A stretch of 64,000 nt of DNA from Sulfurirhabdus autotrophica (GCF_004346685.1 NZ_SMCO01000013.1:1-64000); one strand, 5' to 3'. Shown: positions 53,804 to 63,862, counted from the first letter of the stretch. Notes: generated by a model from the sequence alone, not told the origin. Program-made: numbers and translations.

Positions 53804-54613
53804 GTGAAAAGACTACTATCCGGACTGATAATTGGCTTACTGAGCCAAATCAGCATTGCTACTGCAGCAGACAGCACACTACTATTCGGCATTAATGACG
53901 GGACCGCTGGTCAAGAGGGATTTGCCCAGATTCAAGCAAGGTATCAATTGCTTGCTGATTATCTATCGAAACCATTAAAGAAAACCATTAAAGTTGAATC
54001 CTCACAAAACCTGAAAAGCTCAAGTGAAAACCTGAAAAAAGCGCGCTATGATCTTTTTTTCAGCAAACCGAGCAATGTTGCAGCAAAAGCCATGAAGGAT
54101 CAAAATTATGACCTTGTTGCAGCAGCTAAAGGGGCTTTTACAGTTCAATTTATTGTGAATAAAGACTCACCTCTCAAAAAACCGGAAGATGCACGTGGCA
54201 AGCGCTTTGTTTTTGCAAAAGGCACTTTCATGGAAAAAGCCGGTTTGGCAACGCTCCGTGAGCTTAAATTGGCCCCTGCTCCAGAGCAAACTCAATATAC
54301 CAAGTTTCAAGAAGCGATTGCTTTTATGGTCGAGAAAAAATTTGCAGATGTGGGTGTTGTCGCTCCTCTTGTTGCAAAAGATTGGGAAAAAAAGGGGGGG
54401 CGTACACTATTTGAGAGTAAAAAACTCCCCTTCTGGTCGATCATTGCAGCTCCCAGCATGCCCCCTGAAGACGTTACTAAAGTACGTGAAGCCCTGATCA
54501 ACATGGAAAATACCGAAGAAGGAAAAAAAGTACTTGAAAAAATTGGTGTAAAAGGATTTGTTACTGGTAACAAACAAGAATATCTAGATCTCCTCACATG
54601 GCTAGGTAGCTAA
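53804..54613 (+). CDS. PhnD-like periplasmic binding protein (paralog B)
   Basis: 269 residues from GTG 53804 (TAGGAGA upstream; an ATG at 53750 would give a signal peptide with 18 extra residues and no ribosome site). Signal peptide ending near TATAADS. The PhnD pattern continues as LLFGINDG, LSKPLKKTIKVESSQN, FFSKPSNVAAKAM, ARGKRFVFAKGTFMEKAG. Same length and start type as paralog A, suggesting duplication. A GC-rich hairpin follows. Confidence 0.86.
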   Translation: MKRLLSGLIIGLLSQISIATAADSTLLFGINDGTAGQEGFAQIQARYQLLADYLSKPLKKTIKVESSQNLKSSSENLKKARYDLFFSKPSNVAAKAMKDQNYDLVAAAKGAFTVQFIVNKDSPLKKPEDARGKRFVFAKGTFMEKAGLATLRELKLAPAPEQTQYTKFQEAIAFMVEKKFADVGVVAPLVAKDWEKKGGRTLFESKKLPFWSIIAAPSMPPEDVTKVREALINMENTEEGKKVLEKIGVKGFVTGNKQEYLDLLTWLGS

Positions 54614-54653
54614 GACCGAAGAACAGAATCACTTTCCGTTAGAGCATTACGTC

Positions 54654-54690
54654 TTTGGGCTGTCTGAAACAGAAAACCAGGCAGCCCAAA
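54654..54690 (+). terminator. Hairpin downstream of the PhnD-like pair
   Basis: TTTGGGCTGTCTG (54654-54666) pairs with CAGGCAGCCCAAA (54678-54690), 13 pairs with one G-T wobble and an 11-base loop. No T-run follows directly on the plus strand. Confidence 0.55.
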
Positions 54691-54867
54691 TCCTGCACTT
54701 AAAAATATCACTTTTTTGCAGCCCTGAAAGCTTAAGTTCCTTTTAGAAATCTGACGTATCCCCTCTGTAGTACATCTATCGCAAATTTACTGAATGCTCT
54801 CCTGCAACAATTTTGGCTTCACCGAAAACTGCGTCATAATAGGCAATTTCAGCATTAAGACGTATTA

Positions 54868-55413
54868 ATGAATTTCAGACACCAGCCCCTCATTTGGCAA
54901 ACACGTGCTCCAGGAGCAAAATGCCTGTTTCGTCCATGGCTGATTGAACAAGGCTCGTTAACTAAAAGCATTCAACTTCGATGCAGTGCTTTCAGCGTGC
55001 GCAATGTTCAGCTGAATCAGGGAAAGGCCTGTCGAGATGAAGCTGCGCTAGTTGGACTGGAACAAAGAGAGCAAGCATTATTACGAGAAGTTTACTTGTA
55101 TTGCCACGAAAAGCCGGTGGTTTTTGCCCATAGCGTCATTCCCCTTCAGGGTTTACGTGGCCCATGGCAAGCATTGAGCGGGCTCGGAAACAAACCGCTG
55201 GGCGCTGCTCTTTTTGCCAATCCGGTGATTAAGCGCAGCCCTTTAGCTTACAAAAAACTGGGCTCAAGGCATGAACTCTATCGTCGCGCATGCCGCTTGC
55301 TGGAAATTGCCCCCCCTTTTCTCTGGGCCAGACGATCTGTATTCAGTTTAAAAAATAGCCCTATTCTGGTAACTGAAGTATTCTTGCCGCCTATTCTGGA
55401 TCTTCCGTTATGA
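54868..55413 (+). CDS. ubiC: Chorismate lyase
   Basis: 181 residues. UbiC makes 4-hydroxybenzoate from chorismate, the first committed step of ubiquinone synthesis. Seen: [32 protein letters not shown] and a C-terminal LVTEVFLPP, which hold the family's Arg and Glu active-site residues. Overlaps ubiA by four bases (ATGA). Confidence 0.9.
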   Translation: MNFRHQPLIWQTRAPGAKCLFRPWLIEQGSLTKSIQLRCSAFSVRNVQLNQGKACRDEAALVGLEQREQALLREVYLYCHEKPVVFAHSVIPLQGLRGPWQALSGLGNKPLGAALFANPVIKRSPLAYKKLGSRHELYRRACRLLEIAPPFLWARRSVFSLKNSPILVTEVFLPPILDLPL

Positions 55414-56276
55414 CCTTGCTTGAACGTATCACCCTTTATGAAAAGCTCATGCGGCTGGATAAGCCTATCGGCATTCTACTACTTTTGTGGCCAACACTTT
55501 GGGCTACCTGGATAGCCTCTGCCGGCCATCCAAACTGGATTATCTTGTGGATTTTCGTCATGGGTACAGTGCTGATGCGCTCTGCCGGATGTGTAATTAA
55601 TGACTATGCCGATGCAGACTTTGATCCCTATGTGGAACGCACAAAAAACCGCCCGCTTGCTGCCGGAAAAATCAGCAAAAAAGAAGCGTTGATACTTGCT
55701 GCGGGGTTAAGCTTTTTCGCCTTTCTGCTCATTCTGCGCCTCAACAAACTGACTATCATGCTGTCTTTTGTTGCGTTATTCCTTGCTGCCAGCTACCCCT
55801 TTACCAAACGCTTCCTGGCCATACCTCAGGCGTATTTAGGCATTGCATTCGGCTTTAGTATCCCCATGGCTTTTGCTGCGCATATGGACACAGTTCCTGC
55901 ATTTGCCTGGGCAATGCTTGTGGCCAATTTGTTCTGGGCGGTAGCCTATGACACGCAATACGCCATGGTAGACCGTGAAGATGACCTTAAAATCGGCCTC
56001 AAATCTTCAGCCATCACATTTGGTAGATTTGATGTTGCTGCCATCATGATCGCCTATGCTTGCATGCTCGCTATCCTCACTGCTGTAGGCGTGCACCTGC
56101 GAATGGGATGGCTATACTACGGCGGGTTGCTGGCAGCATCGGGCATAATGGGCTACCATTACCAATTAATTAAACATCGCGACAGAGATAAATGTTTTAA
56201 AGCTTTCCTGCACAACAACTGGGTTGGCGGGGTAATCTTTGCAGGAATTGTACTTGATTACATTTTCCAGCTTTAA
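55410..56276 (+). CDS. ubiA: 4-hydroxybenzoate polyprenyltransferase
   Basis: 288 residues, about nine membrane helices. The two Asp-rich motifs that bind prenyl diphosphate are NDYADADFD (about residue 66) and DREDDLKIG (about 191). It attaches the polyprenyl tail to 4-hydroxybenzoate. Directly coupled to ubiC; ubiD lies about 0.9 kb downstream, so three ubiquinone genes cluster here. Confidence 0.95.
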   Translation: MTLLERITLYEKLMRLDKPIGILLLLWPTLWATWIASAGHPNWIILWIFVMGTVLMRSAGCVINDYADADFDPYVERTKNRPLAAGKISKKEALILAAGLSFFAFLLILRLNKLTIMLSFVALFLAASYPFTKRFLAIPQAYLGIAFGFSIPMAFAAHMDTVPAFAWAMLVANLFWAVAYDTQYAMVDREDDLKIGLKSSAITFGRFDVAAIMIAYACMLAILTAVGVHLRMGWLYYGGLLAASGIMGYHYQLIKHRDRDKCFKAFLHNNWVGGVIFAGIVLDYIFQL

Positions 56277-56314
56277 AATTGCACTAAATTAATCAATTCA
56301 AGAAGGGATGCAAC

Positions 56315-56542
56315 ATGCCATACTTTGTATATAAAATTTTGTTACCGATGCGTATTCTCGAAAAAGTGAAGGAATTCGATGGTTTCAAGGATGCCAGCAA
56401 ATACGCAAAAGAATTTCGCACCACGGTAACTGCTGACGACAATTGCATTGTCAAAGTGATTTTTGGTGAAAACGAACTCGAAGCAGAAGATATTCTGTCT
56501 CAAGTTCGTGACCCGCAACCAACAACGGGCGAAGACTACTAA
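56315..56542 (+). CDS. Small conserved protein of unknown function
   Basis: 75 residues starting MPYFVYKILLPMRIL, then KEFDGFKDASKYAKEFR and an acidic C-terminus. AAGGGAT upstream. I recall short proteins of this type in betaproteobacteria but know no function. 38 bases after ubiA and 24 before the next gene, so probably in the same transcript. Confidence 0.7.
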   Translation: MPYFVYKILLPMRILEKVKEFDGFKDASKYAKEFRTTVTADDNCIVKVIFGENELEAEDILSQVRDPQPTTGEDY

Positions 56543-56566
56543 TCAGTCACCACAGAGCAGACAGCC

Positions 56567-57016
56567 ATGCTGAATGAAGATGCTTACAAGAATGCACGCG
56601 AGGACCTAAACCGGCTTGCCTGCCCGTTTGAAAAGGCCATCCTTCGGGGATGTTGCGGCTGTGAGCTATCGCAGAAAAACTACATTGCGGAACGGGAACT
56701 TATCGCCTGCAAATCTGCTGTAGCCCGTGAAAACTGTCGCACTCTCCGTGGGTTGTTGCACCAGAACGCGCTTTTTACGCTGAAACTGACGCATCTGAGC
56801 GATCTGTTGCCTCATGCTAAAGATATGAAGTTGCAATGTGGTGGCATGTTAGGCCTGCAACGGATATTTGCTACGGATCCAGCACCCCAGACAACCGTAT
56901 CCAATATTCATGGCCTTGTGCTTGCTGCTCAGGAAAAATTTGGCAACATGGAAAATCTGCCTTTCTCTGAAATTGTCATCTCCATTGCACACTATGAATC
57001 CAGACGCCGTTCCTGA
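56567..57016 (+). CDS. Cys-rich protein of unknown function
   Basis: 149 residues. Cysteines at 19, 29, 30, 32, 48, 57 and 91 in CPFEKAILRGCCGCE and IACKSAVARENC; this spacing could hold a metal or Fe-S site. I do not recognise a named family. Charged helical N-terminus, no signal peptide. In the transcript between ubiA and ubiD, so a link to ubiquinone synthesis or its oxygen/metal needs is possible but unproven. Confidence 0.65.
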   Translation: MLNEDAYKNAREDLNRLACPFEKAILRGCCGCELSQKNYIAERELIACKSAVARENCRTLRGLLHQNALFTLKLTHLSDLLPHAKDMKLQCGGMLGLQRIFATDPAPQTTVSNIHGLVLAAQEKFGNMENLPFSEIVISIAHYESRRRS

Positions 57017-57165
57017 GTACTTCGTAACAAATTCATTAAGCCTTCAGAATTATTGGCCATAGTACTTTTAATAACACATCCAATAATCACGTATTTTTGC
57101 TGAATTAATGCTATTGACCACAGATATTCCCAGTTAAACCCGCCCACAGTGATGATAATTTCCTC

Positions 57166-58629
57166 ATGAAATATAAAGACCTTCGCGATTTCATTGCGCA
57201 ACTTGAAAAACAGGGCGAGCTTAAGCGTATTACCACTGAAGTAGACCCCAATCTGGAAATGACCGAAATTTGTGATCGCGTACTCAAAGCGGGTGGGCCA
57301 GCAATTCTGTTTGAAAACCCCAAGGGCCATAATATCCCCGTACTCGCCAATTTGTTCGGGACGCCAAAACGCGTCGCTATGGGCATGGGCGAAGAAGATG
57401 TCGAAGCATTGCGTGAGGTAGGCAAATTGCTTGCTTTTCTGAAGGAACCCGAGCCACCTAAAGGCCTGAAAGATGCCTGGGATAAATTGCCGGTTTTCAA
57501 ACAAGTGTTGAATATGGCCCCAAAAGAAGTGAGCAGTGCGCCTTGTCAGGATATAGTATGGGAAGGCAAGGATGTCGATCTTTCCAAATTACCTATTCAA
57601 ACATGCTGGCCTGGCGATGTCGCACCGCTCATCACCTGGGGGTTAGTCGTCACCAAGGGGCCGCTTAAAAAACGCCAAAATCTGGGCATTTATCGCCAGC
57701 AAGTAATCGCTCCCAACAAGGTCATCATGCGCTGGCTGGCACACCGCGGTGGCGCGCTGGATTTTCGTGAGTTTTGTGAAGCCAATCCAGGCAAAAATTT
57801 TCCCGTCGCCGTGGCATTAGGCGCTGATCCTGCTACGATCCTTGGCGCTGTAACGCCTGTACCGGATTCTTTAAGTGAATACCAGTTTGCCGGTCTGCTA
57901 CGCGGAGACAAAACCGAGATTGTGAAATGCATCAGCAATGATCTGCAAGTGCCTGCCAGCGCAGAAATTGTGCTGGAAGGCTACATTGCGCCCGGCGAAA
58001 CCGCCCTGGAAGGACCGTATGGCGACCATACCGGTTACTACAACGAGCAGGATACCTTCCCGGTGTTTACCATCACCCACATCACCATGCGCCGAAATCC
58101 CATTTATCACAGCACATACACTGGCAAACCACCCGATGAACCCGCTGTGCTAGGTGTAGCACTGAATGAAGTTTTCGTACCGTTATTGCAAAAACAGTTC
58201 ACAGAAATCACCGATTTTTATCTGCCGCCTGAAGGCTGCTCATATCGCCTGGCTATTGTCAGCATGAAAAAGCAGTACCCCGGTCACGCCAAGCGTGTTA
58301 TGTTTGGCATCTGGAGCTTTTTGCGCCAGTTTATGTACACTAAATTCATTATCGTGGTGGATGACGACGTTAACATTCGCGACTGGAAAGAAGTGATCTG
58401 GGCCATCACAACACGCATGGACCCAGCGCGTGATACGTTGCTCGTGGAGAACACACCTATCGATTACCTGGATTTCGCCAGCCCGGTTTCTGGACTGGGC
58501 AGTAAAATGGGCATGGATGCCACCAACAAATGGCCTGGTGAAACTACGCGTGAATGGGGCACACCTATCGTCATGGATAAGCAAGTCAAGGCGCGAGTGG
58601 ACGAAATGTGGCAAAATCTGGGATTATGA
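57166..58629 (+). CDS. ubiD: UbiD-family 4-hydroxy-3-polyprenylbenzoate decarboxylase
   Basis: 487 residues. UbiD uses prenylated FMN (made by UbiX) to decarboxylate 3-polyprenyl-4-hydroxybenzoate in ubiquinone synthesis. [22 protein letters not shown] start, [18 protein letters not shown], the E-R-D type region [11 protein letters not shown], and the [15 protein letters not shown] stretch are typical. Length standard. Followed by a small hairpin and a response regulator gene. Confidence 0.95.
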   Translation: MKYKDLRDFIAQLEKQGELKRITTEVDPNLEMTEICDRVLKAGGPAILFENPKGHNIPVLANLFGTPKRVAMGMGEEDVEALREVGKLLAFLKEPEPPKGLKDAWDKLPVFKQVLNMAPKEVSSAPCQDIVWEGKDVDLSKLPIQTCWPGDVAPLITWGLVVTKGPLKKRQNLGIYRQQVIAPNKVIMRWLAHRGGALDFREFCEANPGKNFPVAVALGADPATILGAVTPVPDSLSEYQFAGLLRGDKTEIVKCISNDLQVPASAEIVLEGYIAPGETALEGPYGDHTGYYNEQDTFPVFTITHITMRRNPIYHSTYTGKPPDEPAVLGVALNEVFVPLLQKQFTEITDFYLPPEGCSYRLAIVSMKKQYPGHAKRVMFGIWSFLRQFMYTKFIIVVDDDVNIRDWKEVIWAITTRMDPARDTLLVENTPIDYLDFASPVSGLGSKMGMDATNKWPGETTREWGTPIVMDKQVKARVDEMWQNLGL

Positions 58630-58664
58630 CCCAAACTAAAGGGCATGCGGCTACACACTGACAA

Positions 58665-58685
58665 CGTGCTGACTACACCAGCACG
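58665..58685 (+). terminator. Small hairpin after ubiD
   Basis: Perfect CGTGCTG/CAGCACG stem (58665-58671 with 58679-58685), 7-base loop. No T-run after it. Confidence 0.4.
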
Positions 58686-58709
58686 CCAATAATCTTACAG
58701 GGAACAGCA

Positions 58710-59999
58710 GTGTCTATTGTACGCGCACAGAATCGGGCATTTCAGGGTAAGCCTAAATTTAGCGTTCTACTGATTGAAGATCAGCGATCCCTGTCGCAGA
58801 TGGCTGCTGCCATGCTGAAAGAAAGATGGAATTGCTACGTACATATTGCCACTTCCATGAGTGAAGCTCGCGTAGCACTCAGTTCCGGCACTCATTTTTT
58901 TCTGGCTGTTTCAGACCTGCACTTGCCTGATGCTGCACATGGTGAAATCATTGATGTGCTCCACGAGGCCAGACTGCCGACTATTGCCATTACTGGACAC
59001 TTTGACAAAGAGTTACGCGCACTTACCCTTAAAAAGGGAGTCCTGGATTACGTCATCAAAGACAGCCTGAATGCGTTTGAATATCTGACTGAACTTGTTG
59101 GTCGCTTATATAAAAATCAGTTCATACAGGTATTGGCTGTAGATGATTCCGCCACCTCACGCGCCTATCTGAAACACATGCTTGGTACCCAATTTTTTCA
59201 AGTCCTCACTGCTGGTAGCGGTTTGGAAGCATTAAAAATTATCGAATCAAACCCAGATATTCGAATCATCCTCACCGACTACAACATGCCTGAAATGGAC
59301 GGATTCAAACTGGTTTCAGAAATCCGCAAATTACATGGAAAGGATCGTATCGCTATCATCGGTCTTTCCGCATCGGATGATAGCGATTTATCTGCTCGAT
59401 TTCTCAAGATCGGCGCTAACGATTTCCTGTCTAAACCCTTTTCATTTGAAGAGTTAACCTGGCGGGTAAACCAGAATATTGAAATGCTGGAACACATCGA
59501 CATCATTCGGGATGTGGCGAACAGGGATTTTCTAACCGGGTTATTCAACCGCCGTTATTTTTTCGAAAATGGTGCAGGGCTTTTCGTAAAAACCTACGCT
59601 GAAAAGAAACAACTGGTAGTAGCCATGATGGACATTGATCATTTCAAGCGGATCAATGACACTTATGGCCATGATTGCGGGGATACTGTATTGAAGGATA
59701 TGGCCGGCCTGCTTTCTTCTGCTCATTTCAAAACCTATCTGGTAGCGCGCCTGGGAGGCGAAGAATTCGCTGTGTTGGCCGAGGGCGATTCCTTTGCCGA
59801 GATTTCAGAGCACTTCGAAGCTTTTCATCAGAGTGTTGCAGAAACGCCCTCTCATTGTGATGGAAAAACCATTTCATACACAATCAGTATCGGTTTATGC
59901 CCTACTCGACTGGAGAGTCTTGATGCCATGCTGAAACAGGCTGACAACAATTTATATCTGGCCAAGCAAGGTGGCCGAAACCAGATAATTATGGGATAG
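58710..59999 (+). CDS. REC-REC-GGEEF response regulator
   Basis: 429 residues from GTG 58710. Receiver 1 (about 17-132): D69 with SDLHLP, K117. Receiver 2 (about 139-258): D190 with TDYNMPEMDG, K242. GGDEF domain (about 270-429) with GGEEF at 349-353. No RxxD I-site lies five residues upstream (the stretch is KTYLVARL), so feedback inhibition is not expected. It should produce c-di-GMP when phosphorylated. No kinase adjacent. Confidence 0.93.
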   Translation: MSIVRAQNRAFQGKPKFSVLLIEDQRSLSQMAAAMLKERWNCYVHIATSMSEARVALSSGTHFFLAVSDLHLPDAAHGEIIDVLHEARLPTIAITGHFDKELRALTLKKGVLDYVIKDSLNAFEYLTELVGRLYKNQFIQVLAVDDSATSRAYLKHMLGTQFFQVLTAGSGLEALKIIESNPDIRIILTDYNMPEMDGFKLVSEIRKLHGKDRIAIIGLSASDDSDLSARFLKIGANDFLSKPFSFEELTWRVNQNIEMLEHIDIIRDVANRDFLTGLFNRRYFFENGAGLFVKTYAEKKQLVVAMMDIDHFKRINDTYGHDCGDTVLKDMAGLLSSAHFKTYLVARLGGEEFAVLAEGDSFAEISEHFEAFHQSVAETPSHCDGKTISYTISIGLCPTRLESLDAMLKQADNNLYLAKQGGRNQIIMG

Positions 60000-60007
60000 C
60001 GTTCACC

Positions 60008-60574
60008 TTGACCAAACCTGAAGGGCAAAGAGTCTGCCTCTACAACACAGAACAATTGAATGCCGTATTGGACCATTTGGCATGGCAGGCCGCTGGCTTT
60101 CTGACAGGCTTTGAAAACATCATGATCGTTGGGATATTGCGGCGGGGTGCCCCTTTGGCTGACATGTTGCATGATCGTCTCAAACAACACTTCAATCTTC
60201 CCAATATGTCCCGCATGAATTTGCAAATCAAACGCTATGCGGATGACCTCACCTTACTGCATCCCGATACCAAACTGACGGAAAGTGCTGAGCAAACCAG
60301 CATGGACCTTACCGGCGTCACCGTACTGGTAGTGGATGATGTCATGTACCGCGGTCATTCCATGCTGCGCGCGGTAGAATATCTGGCTGGCAAACAGCCG
60401 GCTGAAATTCGGACTGTGGTACTGGTAGACCGAGGTGTAGCCAAACTACCCGTACGCACGGATATTGTTGGCGTCCGGCTCGATGTTGCGCCACCAGACA
60501 TTATTGAATGTAACGTGCCGCCTTATGAAACTGAATTCAGAATCGATTTACTCAGAACAGACAGAAACAGTTAA
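60008..60574 (+). CDS. PyrR-like phosphoribosyltransferase
   Basis: 188 residues from TTG 60008, the only start that keeps the full fold. PRTase fold with GILRRGAPLAD and the PRPP loop VLVVDDVMYRGHSM (about 109-122). Resembles bifunctional PyrR (pyr RNA-binding regulator/uracil PRTase) and hypoxanthine PRTases. No pyr genes or attenuator are nearby, so the regulatory role is uncertain. Follows the response regulator by 8 bases; convergent with the AAA ATPase gene, 5 bases away. Confidence 0.85.
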   Translation: MTKPEGQRVCLYNTEQLNAVLDHLAWQAAGFLTGFENIMIVGILRRGAPLADMLHDRLKQHFNLPNMSRMNLQIKRYADDLTLLHPDTKLTESAEQTSMDLTGVTVLVVDDVMYRGHSMLRAVEYLAGKQPAEIRTVVLVDRGVAKLPVRTDIVGVRLDVAPPDIIECNVPPYETEFRIDLLRTDRNS

Positions 60575-60579
60575 ACAAT

Positions 60580-62079
60580 TTACTTCACCCCTTCCGCATC
60601 AGCGTTAACCGCCCGGTGCTCAGCCCAAGCCCGCAGTGCTGCGATTTTCTCCCCCATCACAACAGAAAGCGAGCGGGTTTTCTGCAACTCATTCAGAATG
60701 CTTTTTGTATCCATGCTATGGCTGACAGAATAGGCTTCAAATACGGCTGCGATGATGGCCTGCTCGATTTCAGCGCCGGAAAACCCTTCGCTTTGCAGGG
60801 CAAGCTGTTGCAGATCGAATTGTGTCGAATCCTGTTTACGCCTTTTCAGGTGAATATCAAAGATTTGCTCCCGTGTCGAACTACCGGGCAAATCGACAAA
60901 AAATATTTCATCGAAGCGACCTTTACGAATCAGCTCTGGCGGCAGACGACTAATATCGTTGGAAGTCGCCACAATAAATACTTTGGATTTACGCTCAGAT
61001 AACCAGGTGAGCAGTGTTCCCAACACCCGGTGAGAAACCCCACCGTCCGAACCTCCTGTGCCATCTCCCGACAAGCCTTTTTCAATCTCGTCCAGCCACA
61101 AAACGCAAGGTGCCATTTGCTCAGCGGCTGCCAGGGCATTTCGCAAATTCCGTTCTGTTTCACCAAAAAATTTATTGTACAGCGTTGCAAAATCCAGCCG
61201 CATCAGCGGCAATCCCCAACTACCCGCCACGGCCTTGGCTGCCAGACTTTTACCGCTACCCTGCACACCGAGCAGCAGCACGCCTTTAGGACGATCTACA
61301 CCAAAAACATCATTCACATCCACAAATGGCTTGTAGCGCACTTCCAGCCAACGTTTGAGGTTCGCCTGCCCGCCAACCTGGCTAAAGTCAACCACATCCG
61401 TTTCATAACTCAGACTGCCATTACCAGCAAGCGCATCGCGTTTAAACTTGATCACACGCGTTAAATCTTCTTGAGTCAGTCTGCCATCATCGCGCATGGC
61501 TTGTCGAATATGCCTGAGCGCATCTTCTTTATTCAGTCCACGGAGATGCTGGATCAACTGATCAACCATCGCAGCGCTGCCTTTCACCTTTGAACCGGTT
61601 TGATGGCTATACAGTTCCGCCTCCTCGTTCACCATTTTCCGGAGTGTTTTTGTACTTGGCAAAACCAGCGAAAACCTTGCGCTTACTCTCAACAATTCAT
61701 CTGGCAGTTCCAGCTCAGGGCTGATCAATACAATCGTACGCTGGGTTTTGTAATATTCCAGCGCAATTTCACGGAGAAAACGGACATTAAGCGGGTCATC
61801 CAGAAAGGGATGGGCATCACACATTGCGTAAATACCATTCTGGGGCGTCTTGTCTATATGGCGAAGGGCATCAGTCAATTGATAAGACTCAGCAACACTC
61901 TCTGTTTTGGTCACACGTTTAATACCATCCGTCACGCTCCAGCGGAACAGCGCCTGGCTTTCCAGATTGGCTATGCGTTCCAGTAGCGCCAGTGCGCGAG
62001 GCTCTTCGTGGGTTTCGATCAAAATCAGCGGATAACCGGATTTGATAATTGACGTCAGTTCATTCTGCTCTTGCATCAC
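60580..62079 (-). CDS. Ycf46-like AAA+ ATPase
   Basis: 499 residues. The N-terminal region (about 1-225) is helical, starting ELTSIIKSGYPLILIETHEEPRAL; a helicase-like arrangement precedes a AAA domain (about 225-490) with Walker A GVQGSGKSLAAKA (271-283), Walker B CVLWLDEIEKG (about 323-333) and sensor-1 ATSND. This is the Ycf46/cyanelle-type AAA group. Its cellular role is not settled. Single gene on the minus strand. Confidence 0.87.
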   Translation of the reverse strand: MMQEQNELTSIIKSGYPLILIETHEEPRALALLERIANLESQALFRWSVTDGIKRVTKTESVAESYQLTDALRHIDKTPQNGIYAMCDAHPFLDDPLNVRFLREIALEYYKTQRTIVLISPELELPDELLRVSARFSLVLPSTKTLRKMVNEEAELYSHQTGSKVKGSAAMVDQLIQHLRGLNKEDALRHIRQAMRDDGRLTQEDLTRVIKFKRDALAGNGSLSYETDVVDFSQVGGQANLKRWLEVRYKPFVDVNDVFGVDRPKGVLLLGVQGSGKSLAAKAVAGSWGLPLMRLDFATLYNKFFGETERNLRNALAAAEQMAPCVLWLDEIEKGLSGDGTGGSDGGVSHRVLGTLLTWLSERKSKVFIVATSNDISRLPPELIRKGRFDEIFFVDLPGSSTREQIFDIHLKRRKQDSTQFDLQQLALQSEGFSGAEIEQAIIAAVFEAYSVSHSMDTKSILNELQKTRSLSVVMGEKIAALRAWAEHRAVNADAEGVK

Positions 62080-62121
62080 ATACCTTAGCTTTAGATTATA
62101 TTTTGTCTGTTTTTCTTTGAA

Positions 62122-63567
62122 TCAGGGCCGGTTATACACCCATTCCAGCAATGCATCCTGCACTCCCCTGCCAGCGCTGGCACGAGGATGGTTGATCATG
62201 CACACCACCACATTTCTGCGGCCTTTGCTATCGAATACATAACCGGCAATCGTTTTCACCCCATCTATAGAACCGGATTTAATATGGGCATGGCCGGCAA
62301 CGCCATCATCTTTCATTCTTCTGCGCATCGTTCCATCCACGGCTACGATAGGCAGTGATGACTCAAGCTCGGAAAATACCGGGCTACGATAAGCGGCTAT
62401 GAGCAGATCCGCCAAATGTTGCGGGCTGATTCGCGCAATGCGCGACAATCCTGAACCGTTCTCCACCACCAGTTCCGGAAAATTCAACCCGCGCCCTGCC
62501 AGCCATGTATGAATAGTTGCCCCTGCATTCTCGCGGGAACCCGGCTGGCCTGATTGCTCTGCCCCTATCGTTAAATACAGTTGCCGCGCCATGACGTTAT
62601 TGCTGAACTTGTTTATATTACGCACAACGACAGCAAGCGGCGGAGATGTTTTCGTCACAAGCAAGCGGGCACTTGCAGGTACTTCTCCTGCCTTAAATCC
62701 ACCGGAAATACTGCCACCTGATTCGCTCCAGAGCTGCTTGAACAAGCCATAAATGAAATCGCCATTCCGCAAAAAACTCAGATTCAGTTGCTTTTCACCA
62801 CAAGTCGATGAAAAAGGGCCAGACAAATCCACCACCGCTCCGGCAGGTGTAGGGCTAACTTGCACATTCAACCGGGATTCCCAATCGCCACAAGTCGCAT
62901 TATCCAGCTTCAATCCGTTGCGCAAGGTCAATGTCGTTAGCGAAAATTCAGGCTGTACAGTCACTGATCGCTGTTCAGGCAATGGCACAAGTCGCAGCGG
63001 AGCGACATTAAAGTTCATCAGCAACGCATCGGGGCCCGCATTGTAAGGCTGGAAAGCCTGATTATCAAAGGCACCTGGGTCGTGTGGCTCAGTAGCAAAA
63101 AAATGCTTATCCAGCACCAGATCACCACGAATATCCCGTACACCTCTTTGGCGCAATTCACGCAGCATGAGCCAGAAACGCTCCACAGTCAGCTCGGGAT
63201 CACCATACCCTTTTAAAATCAGATCCCCCTTCAATACACCGTCTACAACTGGTCCGTTCACATAAATCTCGGTTTTCCAGTTATAAGCAGGGCCTAAGAT
63301 ATCCAATCCGGCAAATGTCGTCAGCAATTTCATCACTGACGCAGGGTTCATGGAACGATCCTCTCCATAAGCCAAAGCAGGTTGATCACTATCAACAGGC
63401 AGAACGTAAATACCAATATTGGCAGCCGGAATATTTGCTTGTTTTAAAGCAGCCTGAACCGAGTCGGGCAGGGCAGATGGCGCTGCGGCCATCCCAAGCT
63501 CACTGGTAATGAAAAGTAAAAAACCAAAAAAGGAAGTGAAAAAAAATGACTGGAAATATTTATGCAT
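62122..63567 (-). CDS. dacB: D-alanyl-D-alanine carboxypeptidase/endopeptidase (PBP4, S13)
   Basis: 481 residues with signal peptide (cleavage near GMAAAP). The three penicillin-binding motifs: S77-x-x-K80 (NPASVMKL), SNN in NKFSNNVMA (about 310), and KSGS in HIKSGSIDG (about 425). PBP4 trims or hydrolyses peptidoglycan cross-links in the periplasm. Length is typical for PBP4 with its insertion domains. Downstream of nothing on its strand; upstream is the repeat region at 63.7 kb. Confidence 0.95.
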   Translation of the reverse strand: MHKYFQSFFFTSFFGFLLFITSELGMAAAPSALPDSVQAALKQANIPAANIGIYVLPVDSDQPALAYGEDRSMNPASVMKLLTTFAGLDILGPAYNWKTEIYVNGPVVDGVLKGDLILKGYGDPELTVERFWLMLRELRQRGVRDIRGDLVLDKHFFATEPHDPGAFDNQAFQPYNAGPDALLMNFNVAPLRLVPLPEQRSVTVQPEFSLTTLTLRNGLKLDNATCGDWESRLNVQVSPTPAGAVVDLSGPFSSTCGEKQLNLSFLRNGDFIYGLFKQLWSESGGSISGGFKAGEVPASARLLVTKTSPPLAVVVRNINKFSNNVMARQLYLTIGAEQSGQPGSRENAGATIHTWLAGRGLNFPELVVENGSGLSRIARISPQHLADLLIAAYRSPVFSELESSLPIVAVDGTMRRRMKDDGVAGHAHIKSGSIDGVKTIAGYVFDSKGRRNVVVCMINHPRASAGRGVQDALLEWVYNRP

Positions 63568-63712
63568 GATCAGATTCTAACCTAAAACAGCACATCCAGT
63601 GCAGCACAAAGGCATAAAATTTATGCCTGATTATCAATCATCCTCAACCAGCGAAAAGCAGTATATGTGCAGTGTTTCATTAACAACACGCGACATGTTT
63701 ACCAAGCGGTTT

Positions 63713-63862
63713 ATGCAACTTTGTATATTCACCGCGGAGACGCAGAGGCGCAGAGTTGATATGCCATAAAATATAAATTGTGATGCTTTGTTGCTATACG
63801 TCGGCACTAATTACGCTCAGAAAACATTGTATTTCTCCGCGTCTCAGCGCCACTGAGGTTAT
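63713..63862. repeat. MITE-like palindromic element, copy 2 (inverted relative to copy 1)
   Basis: About 150 bases. One end reads CCGCGGAG, ACGCAGAG, GCGCAGAG; the other end reads CTCCGCGTCTCAGCGC then CACTGAGG. It aligns with the reverse complement of 5944-6067: GCAAC-TTGTA-ATTCACCGCGG at one end, TTTCTCCGCGTCTCAGCGC at the other, with a shared middle of GTTGAT-TGCCATA and TGCTTTGTT. The middle is about 27 bases longer here. Lies in the gene-free 63568-64000 stretch. Confidence 0.75.
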
